Below are positions 17,043-26,205 of a stretch of DNA of 64,000 nt, piece after piece. The stretch lies in assembly GCF_003860125.1 (NCBI RefSeq), contig NZ_RQYL01000007.1, forward strand, positions 19,038 through 83,037. Direction: 5' to 3'. The notes beneath the pieces are model-generated. The model had not been told where the DNA came from, made no database searches, and saw only the letters and a program-made list of their open reading frames with translations. The DNA is from Fretibacterium sp. OH1220_COT-178 (GTDB lineage Bacteria; Synergistota; Synergistia; Synergistales; Aminobacteriaceae). The stretch's first letter is position 1, and each line of letters begins with the position of its first letter. The position numbers and the translations under genes are program-made.

Positions 17043-17321
17043 ATGATGGAGCTGGTTCGGAGGCGCGCTCTGGTGAGCGGCCGCGTTCAGGGGGTGGGCT
17101 TTCGGTGGTTCGCCGCCGACCGGGCGGAGCACCTGGGCCTCACGGGCTGGGTCGGAAACCTTCCGGACGGACGGGTGGAGATGGTCTTCCAGGGCCCTCC
17201 GGGCCTCGTCGCCGAGATGGAGGACTGGCTCCGCCGGGGTCCCGTGACGGCACGGGTCCGCCAGGCCGTGTTCCACGACGAACGGGTGGAGGAGGACGAG
17301 GACGGCTTCAGGGTACGGTAG
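17043..17321 (+). CDS. acyP: Acylphosphatase
   Basis: Complete acylphosphatase of 92 aa. It has the phosphate-binding loop GRVQGVGFRWF (13-23) with catalytic Arg21, and GWVGNLPDGRVE (35-46) with catalytic Asn39. It hydrolyses acyl phosphates such as acetyl phosphate or carbamoyl phosphate in the cytoplasm. It lies 7 bp after the uracil-DNA glycosylase gene; no functional link between the two is known. Confidence 0.93.
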   Translation: MMELVRRRALVSGRVQGVGFRWFAADRAEHLGLTGWVGNLPDGRVEMVFQGPPGLVAEMEDWLRRGPVTARVRQAVFHDERVEEDEDGFRVR

Positions 17322-17345
17322 ACCCGATTGGGGAACGATGACATC

Positions 17346-17374
17346 TTTACTCTAAGACGATTGCAGAGTATCAT
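17346..17374 (+). promoter_or_regulatory. Putative promoter of the dipeptide ABC operon
   Basis: TTTACT (17346-17351) and TATCAT (17369-17374) with a 17-bp spacer, 61 bp before the GTG start. Downstream, ATGGT and ACCAT form an inverted pair 8 bp apart (about 17376-17393), a possible operator overlapping the transcription start. Confidence 0.55.
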
Positions 17375-17435
17375 GAATGGTCAGTGAATACCATGAACTC
17401 TCGCATCGCTATTGGATCAAGGAGGAGATCGTACC

Positions 17436-18974
17436 GTGAAGAAACTGTCGTTCTGCGCGCTGATGTCCCTCTTCGCCGTTCTCGTGCTGGGGCTCTCCGC
17501 CCCCGCGAAGGCCGCCTCCGACGCTCCGATCACCGTCGCCTGCATCACGACGGCCCCCCACCTCGACGTCATCACCGAGGACGGCCAGATCGTCACCCTT
17601 CTTTTCTTCGCCCTCGAATCCCTCGTGACCACCGAGGAGGACGGCCAGGGAGGCATCCGGATCGTCCCGAGCCTCGCCGAGAGCTGGAAGATCAGCGACG
17701 ACGGCATGACCTACACCTTCAAGCTGAAAAAGGGCGTCAAGTTCCACGACGGCACCCCCGTCACGACCGAGGACTGGATCTGGTCGATCCTGCGCCTTCG
17801 CGATGCGGGGCCCGAAAGCCCCTGGACCCACCTGGCGCGAGCCGTCAAAGAGGTCTCCGCTCCCGACGAGGAGACGCTGGTCATCTCCCTGTCCGAGCCC
17901 TACGCGCCCTTCCTCTCCAACCTGACGAATCCCGCCCTCGCCGTGCAGTCCAAAAAGCACTTCGACAAGGTCGGTGCGGAGGCTTTCCGGGACAGCCCCA
18001 TGGGCACCGGCCCCTACTACTTCGCCGAGTGGGAGCTGAACCAGCGCTACGTTCTGAAGAAGAACCCCCATTACCACATCGAGGGCAAGCCCATAGCCAG
18101 CGAGTTCCGCTTCATCGTCGTCCCGGACGACAATACGCGCATCATGCAGCTTCAGGCCGGAGAGGTGGATGTGGTCAGGGACCTCCCCCACAACCGCATC
18201 GACGAGCTCGCCTCCTACCCCGGGCTGGCGGTGGATGCGGCCCCCTCCACGGAGCAGCGATTCGTCAACTTCAACGTGACGTTTCCCCCGCTGGACGACG
18301 TCAGGGTCCGCAACGCCCTGCGTCTCGCCACCGACAAGCAGGCCATCATCAAAATGGTGCTCTTCGGCCACGGCTCTCCGGTGTTCGGAGTCTTTCCGCG
18401 CGTCGACGCCTTCTACGACAAGAAACTGAAGGACCCCGGCTACGACGTCGAAAAGGCCAGGGCCCTGCTGAAGGAGGCCGGACAGGAGAAGGGCTTCAAG
18501 CTGGAGATGATCTACAGCTCCGGAAACACCGTCCTGGAGAACATCGCGACGGTGCTCAAGGAGCAGTGGGCCAAGATCGGCGTCGATCTTCAGCTCGTCC
18601 CGCTGGAGGGCCCGACGGTCAGCGCCGCGTTCCAGAACCTGAAGCACCAGGTCACGATGCTGCGCTGGTCCACGGACACCGCGGACCCCGTGGGGCTCAC
18701 CAGTTTTATCGCCGATTACGACGCGAGCCACGGCTTTCATACGGGCTGGAGGAACGCACGGGTCACGGAGCTGGCCCATGCGGCGGAGAAGGAGCTGAAC
18801 GAGGACAAGCGCCGGGCCATGTACGAGGAGATCCAGCAGATCCTCTTCGACGAGTGCCCCCTCTACCCCCTCTACCAGAACGTCTACCCGGTCGCCCGAA
18901 AGGACAGCGTCCACAACTTCAGGTTCTCGGGCCTGTCCCGCTACGTCTTCATGGACGCCTATAAGGACGAGTAG
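17436..18974 (+). CDS. dppA: ABC peptide transporter substrate-binding protein (SBP_bac_5)
   Basis: Periplasmic binding protein of 512 aa with a signal peptide (KK start, hydrophobic core, cleavage after AKA near residue 26). It has the SBP_bac_5 layout: LAESWKISDDGMTYTFKLKK near 86-105 and KFHDGTPVTTEDW near 108. The family binds di- and oligopeptides, nickel, haem or related ligands. Start is GTG at 17436, eight bp after AAGGAGGAG. It heads a five-gene operon with two permeases and two ATPases. The 148-bp gap to the next gene may hold RNA processing signals, but no terminator is clear. Confidence 0.88.
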   Translation: MKKLSFCALMSLFAVLVLGLSAPAKAASDAPITVACITTAPHLDVITEDGQIVTLLFFALESLVTTEEDGQGGIRIVPSLAESWKISDDGMTYTFKLKKGVKFHDGTPVTTEDWIWSILRLRDAGPESPWTHLARAVKEVSAPDEETLVISLSEPYAPFLSNLTNPALAVQSKKHFDKVGAEAFRDSPMGTGPYYFAEWELNQRYVLKKNPHYHIEGKPIASEFRFIVVPDDNTRIMQLQAGEVDVVRDLPHNRIDELASYPGLAVDAAPSTEQRFVNFNVTFPPLDDVRVRNALRLATDKQAIIKMVLFGHGSPVFGVFPRVDAFYDKKLKDPGYDVEKARALLKEAGQEKGFKLEMIYSSGNTVLENIATVLKEQWAKIGVDLQLVPLEGPTVSAAFQNLKHQVTMLRWSTDTADPVGLTSFIADYDASHGFHTGWRNARVTELAHAAEKELNEDKRRAMYEEIQQILFDECPLYPLYQNVYPVARKDSVHNFRFSGLSRYVFMDAYKDE

Positions 18975-19122
18975 CCTCCCGTCGTGAAGGACTGACCAAC
19001 GCCATACGGGCCCCTGCGTCCCCGCTCCCTTCTCCAGGCGCCGGGGCCCGCTCGTTTCGAGGCTGAATTTCCGCCGCCACCGTATCGGATCCGCAGAATA
19101 TGCGTAAGGGAAGTGTGCCGTC

Positions 19123-20064
19123 TTGAAGCAATTCAACTACATTCTGAAGCGCGTTCTGCAGATGATCCCCGTCCTCCTCGTGGTGACGGTCGTGGTCTTT
19201 CTGCTGATCCACATGCTTCCCGGCGACCCCGCCCGAACGCTTCTGGGCGAACGGGCGACCTATGCCCAGGTGGAGGCGCTCCGGGCCAAACTGGGCCTGG
19301 ATCGTCCCCTCCACGTTCAATACGGAATTTTCCTGGGGCAATTGCTCCGGATGGACCTCGGCAATTCCGTGCTCTTCGGCGTTCCCGTCGCCGAGCTCCT
19401 GCGAAAGAGGCTGGCCCTGACCCTGAGCCTCACGTTGCTCTCGGGCGTCATCGCCCTTTTCCTGAGCCTTCCGCTGGGCTACCTTGCGGGGTCCAGAAAG
19501 GACGGCCTCGCAGACCACCTGATCCGCACCGGAGCGCTCGTCGCCCTGTCCGTCCCCGTCTTCTGGGTCGCCCTGCTGCTCATGATGCTCTTCGCCCTCA
19601 AGCTGGGCTGGCTGCCCGTAGGAGGCTGGGGGCGCACCCCCATGCAGCATCTCAGGGGGCTGATCCTGCCCTCGTTCACCCTGTCCCTTTCGACGACCGC
19701 ACTCCTGGTCCGGAACCTGCGCAACAACGTCGTGGACATCTCGCGCAGCGACTACGTGGACTTCGCCCGCAGCAAGGGGCTTCGCGAAAACGTCGTCCGC
19801 GCGCGCCACATTCTGCGCAACTCCATGATATCGACGGCCACCCTGCTCTCGATGCAGCTCGCCCATATGCTCGGCGGCAGCGCCATCACGGAGACGGTGT
19901 TCAACCTGCCGGGGCTCGGGTCCCTGATGATCCAGGCCATATTCGGCCGGGACTACGCCGTGGTCCAGGGGGGCGTCTTCGTCATAGCCGTCATGGTCCT
20001 GCTGGTCAACCTGCTGACCGACATCCTCTACTCGATCCTCGATCCGCGGGTCACCCTGGAGTAG
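19123..20064 (+). CDS. dppB: Dipeptide/oligopeptide ABC transporter permease, DppB type
   Basis: Inner-membrane permease of 313 aa with six membrane segments. The N-terminal signature of the DppB family is ILKRVLQMIPVLLVVT and MLPGDPAR, and the cytoplasmic EAA-type loop lies near 200-225 (DYVDFARSKGL). Start is TTG at 19123, preceded by GGGAAG. It forms the channel with the next gene product (4 bp downstream). Confidence 0.9.
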   Translation: MKQFNYILKRVLQMIPVLLVVTVVVFLLIHMLPGDPARTLLGERATYAQVEALRAKLGLDRPLHVQYGIFLGQLLRMDLGNSVLFGVPVAELLRKRLALTLSLTLLSGVIALFLSLPLGYLAGSRKDGLADHLIRTGALVALSVPVFWVALLLMMLFALKLGWLPVGGWGRTPMQHLRGLILPSFTLSLSTTALLVRNLRNNVVDISRSDYVDFARSKGLRENVVRARHILRNSMISTATLLSMQLAHMLGGSAITETVFNLPGLGSLMIQAIFGRDYAVVQGGVFVIAVMVLLVNLLTDILYSILDPRVTLE

Positions 20065-20068
20065 GGCC

Positions 20069-20923
20069 ATGGAACACACTCATCCGCTTTCGGGAGGATA
20101 CAGGAGGCTCAGGGCCCTTTCAGGGAGTCCCTCGTTGATCGTGGGGATGGCGATCGTCGCTCTGATGGTCGTGATGGCGCTCTTCCCCGCAAGCATCGCC
20201 ACTCACGACCCCAACGCCCAGAGCGCGGACGCCATACTGCTGCCCCCATCGGCCGAGCATTGGTTCGGCACGGACAACTTCGGGCGCGACCTGTTCTCAC
20301 GGGTCGTCTGGGGAGCACGGATCGACCTCCAGCTGGGGCTCGTCGCCATGATCGTCCCGTTCGTTGCGGGCTCCCTCATCGGGCTTCTTGCAGGCTACTA
20401 CGGAGGCTGGGTCGACGCCCTGCTGATGCGGATCCTGGACATCTTTCTGGCCTTCCCCTTCACCCTGGTCGTCATCGTCATCGTCGCCGTGATCGGCCCG
20501 GGTACGGCCAATCTTTACATCGCCATGTGGCTCGTGGGGTGGAGGACCTACGCGCGCCTTATCCGCAGCGAGGTGATGGTGATCCGAAACGCCGAGTTCG
20601 TTCAGGCCGCACGCGTCCTCGGCTATTCCGATGCCCGCATCCTTCTGCGGCACGTCCTGCCGAACGTCATCGGCTCCTGCATCGTCTACGGCGCCTCGGA
20701 CGTCGTGATGTGCATGCTCGCAGGGGCCGCCATGAGCTTTCTGGGGCTGGGAATCCAGCCCCCCACCCCGGAGTGGGGGGCCCTGATCTCCGGCGGCAGG
20801 CCCTTCATCGCAAAAGCGTGGTGGCTGACCGCCCTGCCCGGCCTGTGCCTGGCGGTCGCGGGGACCGGCTTCAGCCTTATCGGCGACGGTCTTTCCGACC
20901 TGCTGCGCACCAAGGGGCGCTAG
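20069..20923 (+). CDS. dppC: Dipeptide/oligopeptide ABC transporter permease, DppC type
   Basis: Permease of 284 aa, partner of DppB. It has the typical short N-terminal helix, a periplasmic loop with HWFGTDNFGRDLFSRV and the EAA loop VQAARVLGYS near 175. The start ATG is 4 bp after the dppB stop and the gene ends 12 bp before the first ATPase, so translation is probably coupled. Confidence 0.9.
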   Translation: MEHTHPLSGGYRRLRALSGSPSLIVGMAIVALMVVMALFPASIATHDPNAQSADAILLPPSAEHWFGTDNFGRDLFSRVVWGARIDLQLGLVAMIVPFVAGSLIGLLAGYYGGWVDALLMRILDIFLAFPFTLVVIVIVAVIGPGTANLYIAMWLVGWRTYARLIRSEVMVIRNAEFVQAARVLGYSDARILLRHVLPNVIGSCIVYGASDVVMCMLAGAAMSFLGLGIQPPTPEWGALISGGRPFIAKAWWLTALPGLCLAVAGTGFSLIGDGLSDLLRTKGR

Positions 20924-20935
20924 GAGGCGAGACCG

Positions 20936-21940
20936 ATGTCCGACGTTCTGCTGGAGCTCAGGGATTTGAAAACGCACTTCGTCACCCGGGAGAGCACCGT
21001 CAAGGCCGTGGACGGCGTCAGCTTCTCCGTCCGTCGCGGGGAGACCTTCGGGCTGCTCGGGGAATCCGGCTGCGGCAAGAGTGCCGCATGCCGCAGCATC
21101 ACGCGCCTGATCAACCCTCCGGGGCGCATCGTCGGGGGCGAGGTCCTCTACGAGGGCAGGGACCTGCTGAAGCTCCCCGCGGAGGAGATGAGGCGCATCC
21201 GGGGACGGGAGATCGGAATGATCTTTCAGGAGCCCATGACGGCACTGAACCCCGTGCTGCCGATCCGCACCCAGATCTTCGAGTCCCTGGACCCGCGGAT
21301 GAGCAGGGCGCAGAAGCGGGACCGCGCCCTGGAGCTCCTGCGCCTGGTCGGCATCCCCTCGCCGGAAAGGCGGCTCGACGAGTACATCCACCAATTCTCG
21401 GGCGGCATGAGGCAGAGGGCCATGATCGCCATCGCCCTGGCCTCGAGCCCCCGTCTCCTGCTCGCCGACGAGCCCACGACGGCGCTCGACGTCACCATAC
21501 AGGACCAGATCATGAAGCTCATCGGAGGGCTGAAGGAACGCATGAGCATGAGCGTCATCCTGGTCACGCACGATCTGGGCGTGGTCTCGCAGATGTGCGA
21601 CCGCGTCGCCGTCATGTACGCGGGACACGTCATGGAGCTCTGCGACACCCTAACCCTTTTCTTCCGCTCCCGCCATCCCTATACCCGGGGGCTGCTCCGC
21701 TCCCTGCCTCGGGGAAAGGGCACCCGCCAAAAGCTCCAACCCATAGCGGGAACGCCTCCCAACCTGGCCGACCTGCCGCCCGGCTGTCCCTTCGCGCCGC
21801 GCTGCGAGATGGCCGAGGAGCCCTGCAGGGCCGGGCTGCCTCCCCTGACCGAGATCGCAGCAGGGCACCACACGCGCTGCCGCCTTCACGAGAAACTGTC
21901 CGACGGGAACGGGCTCGCCCCGTCGCCGAGAGGAGCGTGA
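20936..21940 (+). CDS. dppD: Dipeptide ABC transporter ATP-binding protein, DppD type
   Basis: ATPase of 334 aa: Walker A GESGCGKS (about 43-50), signature FSGGMRQR (about 155), Walker B LLADEPTTALD, and the C-terminal oligopeptide-type extension with cysteines (CPFAPRCEMAEEPC) that in this family can bind an Fe-S cluster. It pairs with the next ATPase as a heterodimer. GGAGGCGAG precedes the ATG. Confidence 0.9.
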   Translation: MSDVLLELRDLKTHFVTRESTVKAVDGVSFSVRRGETFGLLGESGCGKSAACRSITRLINPPGRIVGGEVLYEGRDLLKLPAEEMRRIRGREIGMIFQEPMTALNPVLPIRTQIFESLDPRMSRAQKRDRALELLRLVGIPSPERRLDEYIHQFSGGMRQRAMIAIALASSPRLLLADEPTTALDVTIQDQIMKLIGGLKERMSMSVILVTHDLGVVSQMCDRVAVMYAGHVMELCDTLTLFFRSRHPYTRGLLRSLPRGKGTRQKLQPIAGTPPNLADLPPGCPFAPRCEMAEEPCRAGLPPLTEIAAGHHTRCRLHEKLSDGNGLAPSPRGA

Positions 21941-21946
21941 CCGGAC

Positions 21947-22942
21947 ATGAGCGAAGCGGAAAAGGTGCTGGTCCGGATACGGGGCCTGAAGAAGCACTTT
22001 CCCCTGAAACAGCCCCTGACGGACCTTCTGTCGGGAAGGCCACGGGAGGTCCTGAAGGCCGTGGACGGCGTCGACCTCGACATCCATGAAGGCGAGAACC
22101 TTGGCCTGGTGGGGGAATCGGGATGCGGCAAGAGCACCCTGGCCCGGACCCTCGTCCGGCTCCACGATCCGGACGAGGGCTCGGTGCTGTTCGAGGGCAG
22201 GGAGATCTCCAGGATGGGCGCCCGCGAGCTGCGCGGGGTGCGCAGGGACCTCCAGATGATCTTTCAGGACCCCTATTCCTCGCTCAACCCGCGCATGTCC
22301 GTACGCGATACGCTCATGGAGGCACTGACGTTCCACAAGGTCTGCCCCCGTGCGGAGATGCCCGAGCGTCTTCGGCAGCTTCTCGCGCTGGTCGGCATGG
22401 GCATGGAGGCCGCGGACCGGCTGCCCGGGGAATTTTCCGGCGGCCAACGTCAGCGCATCGGCATCGCGCGGGCCCTGGCCCCGTCCCCCCGCTTCATCAT
22501 CGCGGACGAGCCCGTGTCGGCCCTCGACGTCTCGATCCAGGCGCAGATCATCAATCTTCTGGAGGAGCTCCAGGAGCGGCTGAACCTCACCCTCCTGTTC
22601 ATATCGCACGACCTCCGCGTCGTGAGGCACATCTCGCATCGCGTCGCGGTGATGTACCTCGGCAGGATCGTCGAGTTGGCGGAGACCGAGGCGCTGTTCG
22701 AGCGCCCGGCGCATCCCTACACCGATATTCTCCTGAGGGCCGAACCGCCGCTCGACCCCAGGGTCCGAAGCGTGGAGACGGCGATCTCGGGGGAGCTGCC
22801 CAGCCCCATCCACCTGCCGCCCGGCTGCCGCTTCCATCCCCGATGCACGCATGCCCGAAAGGACTGCGCCGAACGATCCCCCAGCCTGAACGAGATCGAA
22901 AGGGGGCGCTTCGTCGCCTGCCATTACCCGCTTCTCAGCTAG
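21947..22942 (+). CDS. dppF: Dipeptide ABC transporter ATP-binding protein, DppF type
   Basis: ATPase of 331 aa with Walker A GESGCGKS near 60, signature FSGGQRQR near 165, Walker B IIADEPVSALD, and the C-terminal Cys-rich oligopeptide domain (CRFHPRCTHARKDC). It is the last gene of the dpp operon and starts 6 bp after dppD. It converges on the M28 peptidase gene 9 bp away, leaving no room for a separate terminator. Confidence 0.9.
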   Translation: MSEAEKVLVRIRGLKKHFPLKQPLTDLLSGRPREVLKAVDGVDLDIHEGENLGLVGESGCGKSTLARTLVRLHDPDEGSVLFEGREISRMGARELRGVRRDLQMIFQDPYSSLNPRMSVRDTLMEALTFHKVCPRAEMPERLRQLLALVGMGMEAADRLPGEFSGGQRQRIGIARALAPSPRFIIADEPVSALDVSIQAQIINLLEELQERLNLTLLFISHDLRVVRHISHRVAVMYLGRIVELAETEALFERPAHPYTDILLRAEPPLDPRVRSVETAISGELPSPIHLPPGCRFHPRCTHARKDCAERSPSLNEIERGRFVACHYPLLS

Positions 22943-22951
22943 ACACCCCGC

Positions 22952-24622
22952 TTAAAGGCTCTCCAGCTCTTTTGCCAGGACCATCAGCCGATTCCGCTGC
23001 GCCACGGCATAGCGGTCGAGGACGAATCGTGCCTTGTCGGTGAGCCCGCCCCCGGCCAGAGCCGCCAGGGGCAGGGAGAGGCCGGGCACGTACCCGTCCC
23101 CCATCCGAAAGTCCTGAAAATAGGGCGCACGCTGGCAATAAAGGGCCTGGTTCAGCCTGCGGATAGCGCGCAGACGCTCCTTCAGGCCGCCCTTGCCGGC
23201 CAGCCGGCCGCGATTGCGTCTGAAGACGTCCAGTACGGGGCGCAGCGTGATTCCCCGGCCGTCCAGCTTCTCGAGTTCGCCGATCAGACGATCCCACAAG
23301 GCCCCGTCGTCGGGAAGCCAGCCCGGCTCCAGAATGCGCAGGGTGCCCAAGGCGTAAAGCCGGCAATCCTGCATCAGGACCTCCATGTCGTGCTTGCCGA
23401 AGGTGTCCTCCTCCGTATGCCACCACCACGGCATGGCCCCCGCACCGCTGCCGTGGGGGGAGCCGGGGACGAGCTGGGAGGACCAGATGAAGCACGACGA
23501 CACGCCGATGTTGTAGAAGGATTGGTCGTAGGAGTTCACCGGCCCGACATGCTCCCCGTCCTGGCCGGTGACGTCGCGGACCGCGCGCCGTGCCAGCGCC
23601 ATGAAGTCCGGCGTCGCGGCGACCTGCGAAAAATCGTCGGCCCCCTTCGACCCGGGAACGTCCGCATTGACGTAGCACAGGCAGTGCTCGTTCAGCTCGT
23701 CGAACCGCTCGAGCGCGTAGTTGGAGGAGCCCGCATACTTGGAGAACTCGTGCCCCGACCACCAACAGAAGCGCAGGCCGAACGGCCGCTTCTTCAGGCG
23801 CGCGAAACGCAGGGCGAGGGCCAGCATCAGCGCACAGCCGGTGCCGTTGTCCGTCGCCCCGTGGTGTTTGGCGTCCATGTGGGCCCCCAGGAGGATGAAG
23901 TAGGGGGAATCCCCGGGGAGGAACGCCTCCAGCAGGGGAAGGGCCTTGACCTCGGATCGGGAGCGGCCGCGGAGCTCGATGTCCAGACTGCCCCCCTCGG
24001 CGAGTGCGATCAGCCGTTCCCCGGTCGGCCGATCGACCGCAAACACGGGGATCCTCGGATACAGCTCGACGTCCTCGGGCAGGGCCGCCCCCCACCCGGC
24101 GCAGACGGCGCTCTCGTGGATGACCGTCTCGTCGCCGTAGGGCCAGCAGAAGACATAGGCCAGGGCCCCGCGCGCACAGGCGTCGCGGATCGCGACGGCG
24201 GAGCGGGTGGTGCTGAGGACGATCCGCCCCTCGAGGTCCCGTCCGCTCGGACTCGTGCGGTCGGCAAACCAGGCGATGGAGTCCGGGGGAAAACGGTCCG
24301 GGGAGACGAAGACCGCACGTCCGCGAACGGGCTCCTCCCAGGCATCGGGCGAATACCCCCAGATCTTCGCCGGAAGGGAATCCTCCCGCCCCCCGGCCCA
24401 GAAGCGCATCCGTGCCTCTCCGAAGGCGAACGTCCACGCCGGGAAGGCCGTGCGCACCGTATCCACACCATGCGCCTCCAGGCGCCCGGCAACATACGCG
24501 TGCGCCTCCGCCTCCCCCGGGCTCCCCGAGGGCCGCTCGTACCGCGAGATCTCCTCGAGGTCCCTCTCGACCGCCCCGGCATCCAATCCGGCCAAAAACT
24601 CCCGCTCCGCGCCGTTCAACAT
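22952..24622 (-). CDS. M28-family zinc metallopeptidase with PA-like insert
   Basis: Protein of 556 aa. The catalytic domain has the M28 ligands: His and Asp in GAHMDAKHHG (about 246-255), bridging Asp in TDNGTG, Glu in WWSGHEFS, Asp in VNADVPG and His in WWHTEED. A PA-like protease-associated segment covers about 110-225. No signal peptide is visible from the chosen ATG at 24622, which has TGGAGGG six bp upstream, so it is probably cytoplasmic. M28 enzymes are aminopeptidases, carboxypeptidases or glutaminyl cyclases. Being next to a dipeptide importer it may digest imported peptides. The C-terminal 120 residues after about 430 are an extra helical region. Confidence 0.8.
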   Translation of the reverse strand: MLNGAEREFLAGLDAGAVERDLEEISRYERPSGSPGEAEAHAYVAGRLEAHGVDTVRTAFPAWTFAFGEARMRFWAGGREDSLPAKIWGYSPDAWEEPVRGRAVFVSPDRFPPDSIAWFADRTSPSGRDLEGRIVLSTTRSAVAIRDACARGALAYVFCWPYGDETVIHESAVCAGWGAALPEDVELYPRIPVFAVDRPTGERLIALAEGGSLDIELRGRSRSEVKALPLLEAFLPGDSPYFILLGAHMDAKHHGATDNGTGCALMLALALRFARLKKRPFGLRFCWWSGHEFSKYAGSSNYALERFDELNEHCLCYVNADVPGSKGADDFSQVAATPDFMALARRAVRDVTGQDGEHVGPVNSYDQSFYNIGVSSCFIWSSQLVPGSPHGSGAGAMPWWWHTEEDTFGKHDMEVLMQDCRLYALGTLRILEPGWLPDDGALWDRLIGELEKLDGRGITLRPVLDVFRRNRGRLAGKGGLKERLRAIRRLNQALYCQRAPYFQDFRMGDGYVPGLSLPLAALAGGGLTDKARFVLDRYAVAQRNRLMVLAKELESL

Positions 24623-24893
24623 CGTCGTCCCTCCAGGATTGTCCTCGGCAACAATATTTCTTCCCACGCCCCGCCGGAAGGGAATCCCCCCCTGCACCAG
24701 CAAAAGGCCCCGCCCCTTCCCCAACGGGCCCGAATTTTCCAAGTGCTTCCGGCCCCTTCGGACTCGGGAGCAAGATTGTTTTTCCGTCCAAATTGTAGCG
24801 CAAAACCGGCCCGCGTCACATGAACGACATAAAACCAGTATCCAACACGATCTCCGGCCCATGAATCGGACAAGGAAAAACCCTGAGCGAGCA

Positions 24894-24922
24894 TTGACAA
24901 GGCGACGCTCCGGTCATAATAT
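24894..24922 (+). promoter_or_regulatory. Putative promoter of the YkvI-family gene
   Basis: Perfect TTGACA (24894-24899), 17-bp spacer and TAATAT (24917-24922). CATAAT two bp earlier would give a 15-bp spacer. Confidence 0.65.
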
Positions 24923-24934
24923 TGTGCGCAACTC

Positions 24935-24965
24935 GAAGGGCCTCATCCCTGCGCCAGAGGCCCTT
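24935..24965 (+). promoter_or_regulatory. Leader RNA hairpin before the YkvI-family gene
   Basis: Perfect 10-bp stem GAAGGGCCTC / GAGGCCCTTC with an 11-nt loop, starting about 12 bp after the -10 and ending 15 bp before the ribosome site. No T tract follows, so it is more likely an mRNA stabiliser or protein/RNA regulatory element than a terminator. Confidence 0.45.
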
Positions 24966-24994
24966 CATACTTCGATACCCGGGAGGAATCGGTG

Positions 24995-26131
24995 ATGAGT
25001 ACGCAACAGAACCAAAAGGGCAGCTTCCTGACATTCTTCATGAACTACGACTGGTACAAGAAATACCTCTTGCCCGGCTTCATATCCCAATCCGTACTCA
25101 TAGCCGGCGGATACGGCACGGGACGCGAGCTGGTGGAATACTTCGTCCAGTACGGTCCCAAGGGAGGACTCATGGGCATGGGCCTGACCTTCCTCATCTG
25201 GGCCGCATTCTTCGCCCTGACCTACGAATTCGCCCGCGCCTTCAGGGCCTACGACTACAAGACCTTCTTCAAGGCCTTGCTGGGGCCGGGGTGGATCGCC
25301 TACGAGATCGCCTTCGTCGTCCTGCTCTTCCTCATCATGGGCGTTGTGGGCGCGGCCTCGGGAAGCATTCTGAAGGACTCCCTGGGGGTCCCCTCCCTCA
25401 TCGGGTCGGGCATTTTCCTCTTGTCCGTGGCCTACCTGACCTTCAACGGCAGCAAGGCCATCGAGGTCGCCCTCTCCTGGTGGTCCTACATCCTCTACAT
25501 CGTCTACGTCGTAGTCCTGGTCCTGGCTTTGTCCCGCTTCGAGAAAACGATCGCCGCCAACTTCACGGAGGGCCTCGTAAAGCCGGGGTGGGCTCTGGGA
25601 GGCTTTCAGTACGCCTTCTACAACATGGCCGTGACCTCGACCGTCCTGTTCGCGCTCAATTACCTCGAGAGCCGGCGGGAGGCAATCTTGGCGGGCATCA
25701 TGGCGGCCTTCATCAGCATGATCCCCGCGCTGTTCCTGTACATCGCCATGATCGGGATCTATCCCGACGTGCTCTCCGTGGAGATCCCCTCGAACGAGAT
25801 CATCGCCCGATTGGGGACCCGGTTCCTCCTGCCCCTCTGGATCGTCGTGCTCTTCGGGACCATGATCGAGACGGGAGTGGGCTTCTTCCACACGATCAAC
25901 GAGCGCATCAACGCGACCCTGATCGCCAGGAGGGGCATCGGCATGAACCGGACGTCCCGGGCCGCCGTAGGCGTGCTGCTCGCACTCGTCGGGATGGCCA
26001 TCTCGAACTACGGTCTGATCGGCCTGATCGCAAAAGGATACGGCACGATCAGCTGGGCCTTCTTCATCCTGCAGGGCGTGGGGCTGTTCACGCTGGGTCT
26101 CTACAAGCTCGCCAAAAAGGGCGCGAACTGA
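24995..26131 (+). CDS. YkvI-family membrane transporter (LeuT-fold), substrate unknown
   Basis: Membrane protein of 378 aa with about ten hydrophobic segments. The first helix contains an unwound-type G-G-Y-G-T-G-R-E motif (IAGGYGTGREL, about 36-46), as in the YkvI family related to LeuT-fold amino-acid transporters. Start ATG at 24995 has GGGAGGAA six bp upstream; an overlapping GTG at 24992 is less well spaced. It is monocistronic, with its own promoter, leader hairpin and terminator. An amino acid or amine substrate is inferred from fold only. Confidence 0.75.
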   Translation: MSTQQNQKGSFLTFFMNYDWYKKYLLPGFISQSVLIAGGYGTGRELVEYFVQYGPKGGLMGMGLTFLIWAAFFALTYEFARAFRAYDYKTFFKALLGPGWIAYEIAFVVLLFLIMGVVGAASGSILKDSLGVPSLIGSGIFLLSVAYLTFNGSKAIEVALSWWSYILYIVYVVVLVLALSRFEKTIAANFTEGLVKPGWALGGFQYAFYNMAVTSTVLFALNYLESRREAILAGIMAAFISMIPALFLYIAMIGIYPDVLSVEIPSNEIIARLGTRFLLPLWIVVLFGTMIETGVGFFHTINERINATLIARRGIGMNRTSRAAVGVLLALVGMAISNYGLIGLIAKGYGTISWAFFILQGVGLFTLGLYKLAKKGAN

Positions 26132-26160
26132 CCCCTATTCGCAAACAGCCTTCGTCTGAG

Positions 26161-26194
26161 AACGGCCCTTCCGGATTCGGAGGGGCCGTTTTCT
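26161..26194 (+). terminator. Intrinsic terminator of the YkvI-family gene
   Basis: A 13-bp stem with one G-T pair (AACGGCCCTTCCG / CGGAGGGGCCGTT), 4-nt loop, followed by TTCTCCTC on the plus strand. It lies between convergent genes. Confidence 0.75.
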
Positions 26195-26205
26195 CCTCAA
26201 AAGCC

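Larger units (their letters stand above)
24623..24994. other. Intergenic region between the divergent M28 peptidase and YkvI-family genes
   Basis: Holds the ykvI-type promoter and leader hairpin on the plus strand. On the minus strand TACAAT lies about 180 bp before the peptidase start, but without a convincing -35. Nothing else is recognised. Confidence 0.4.
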
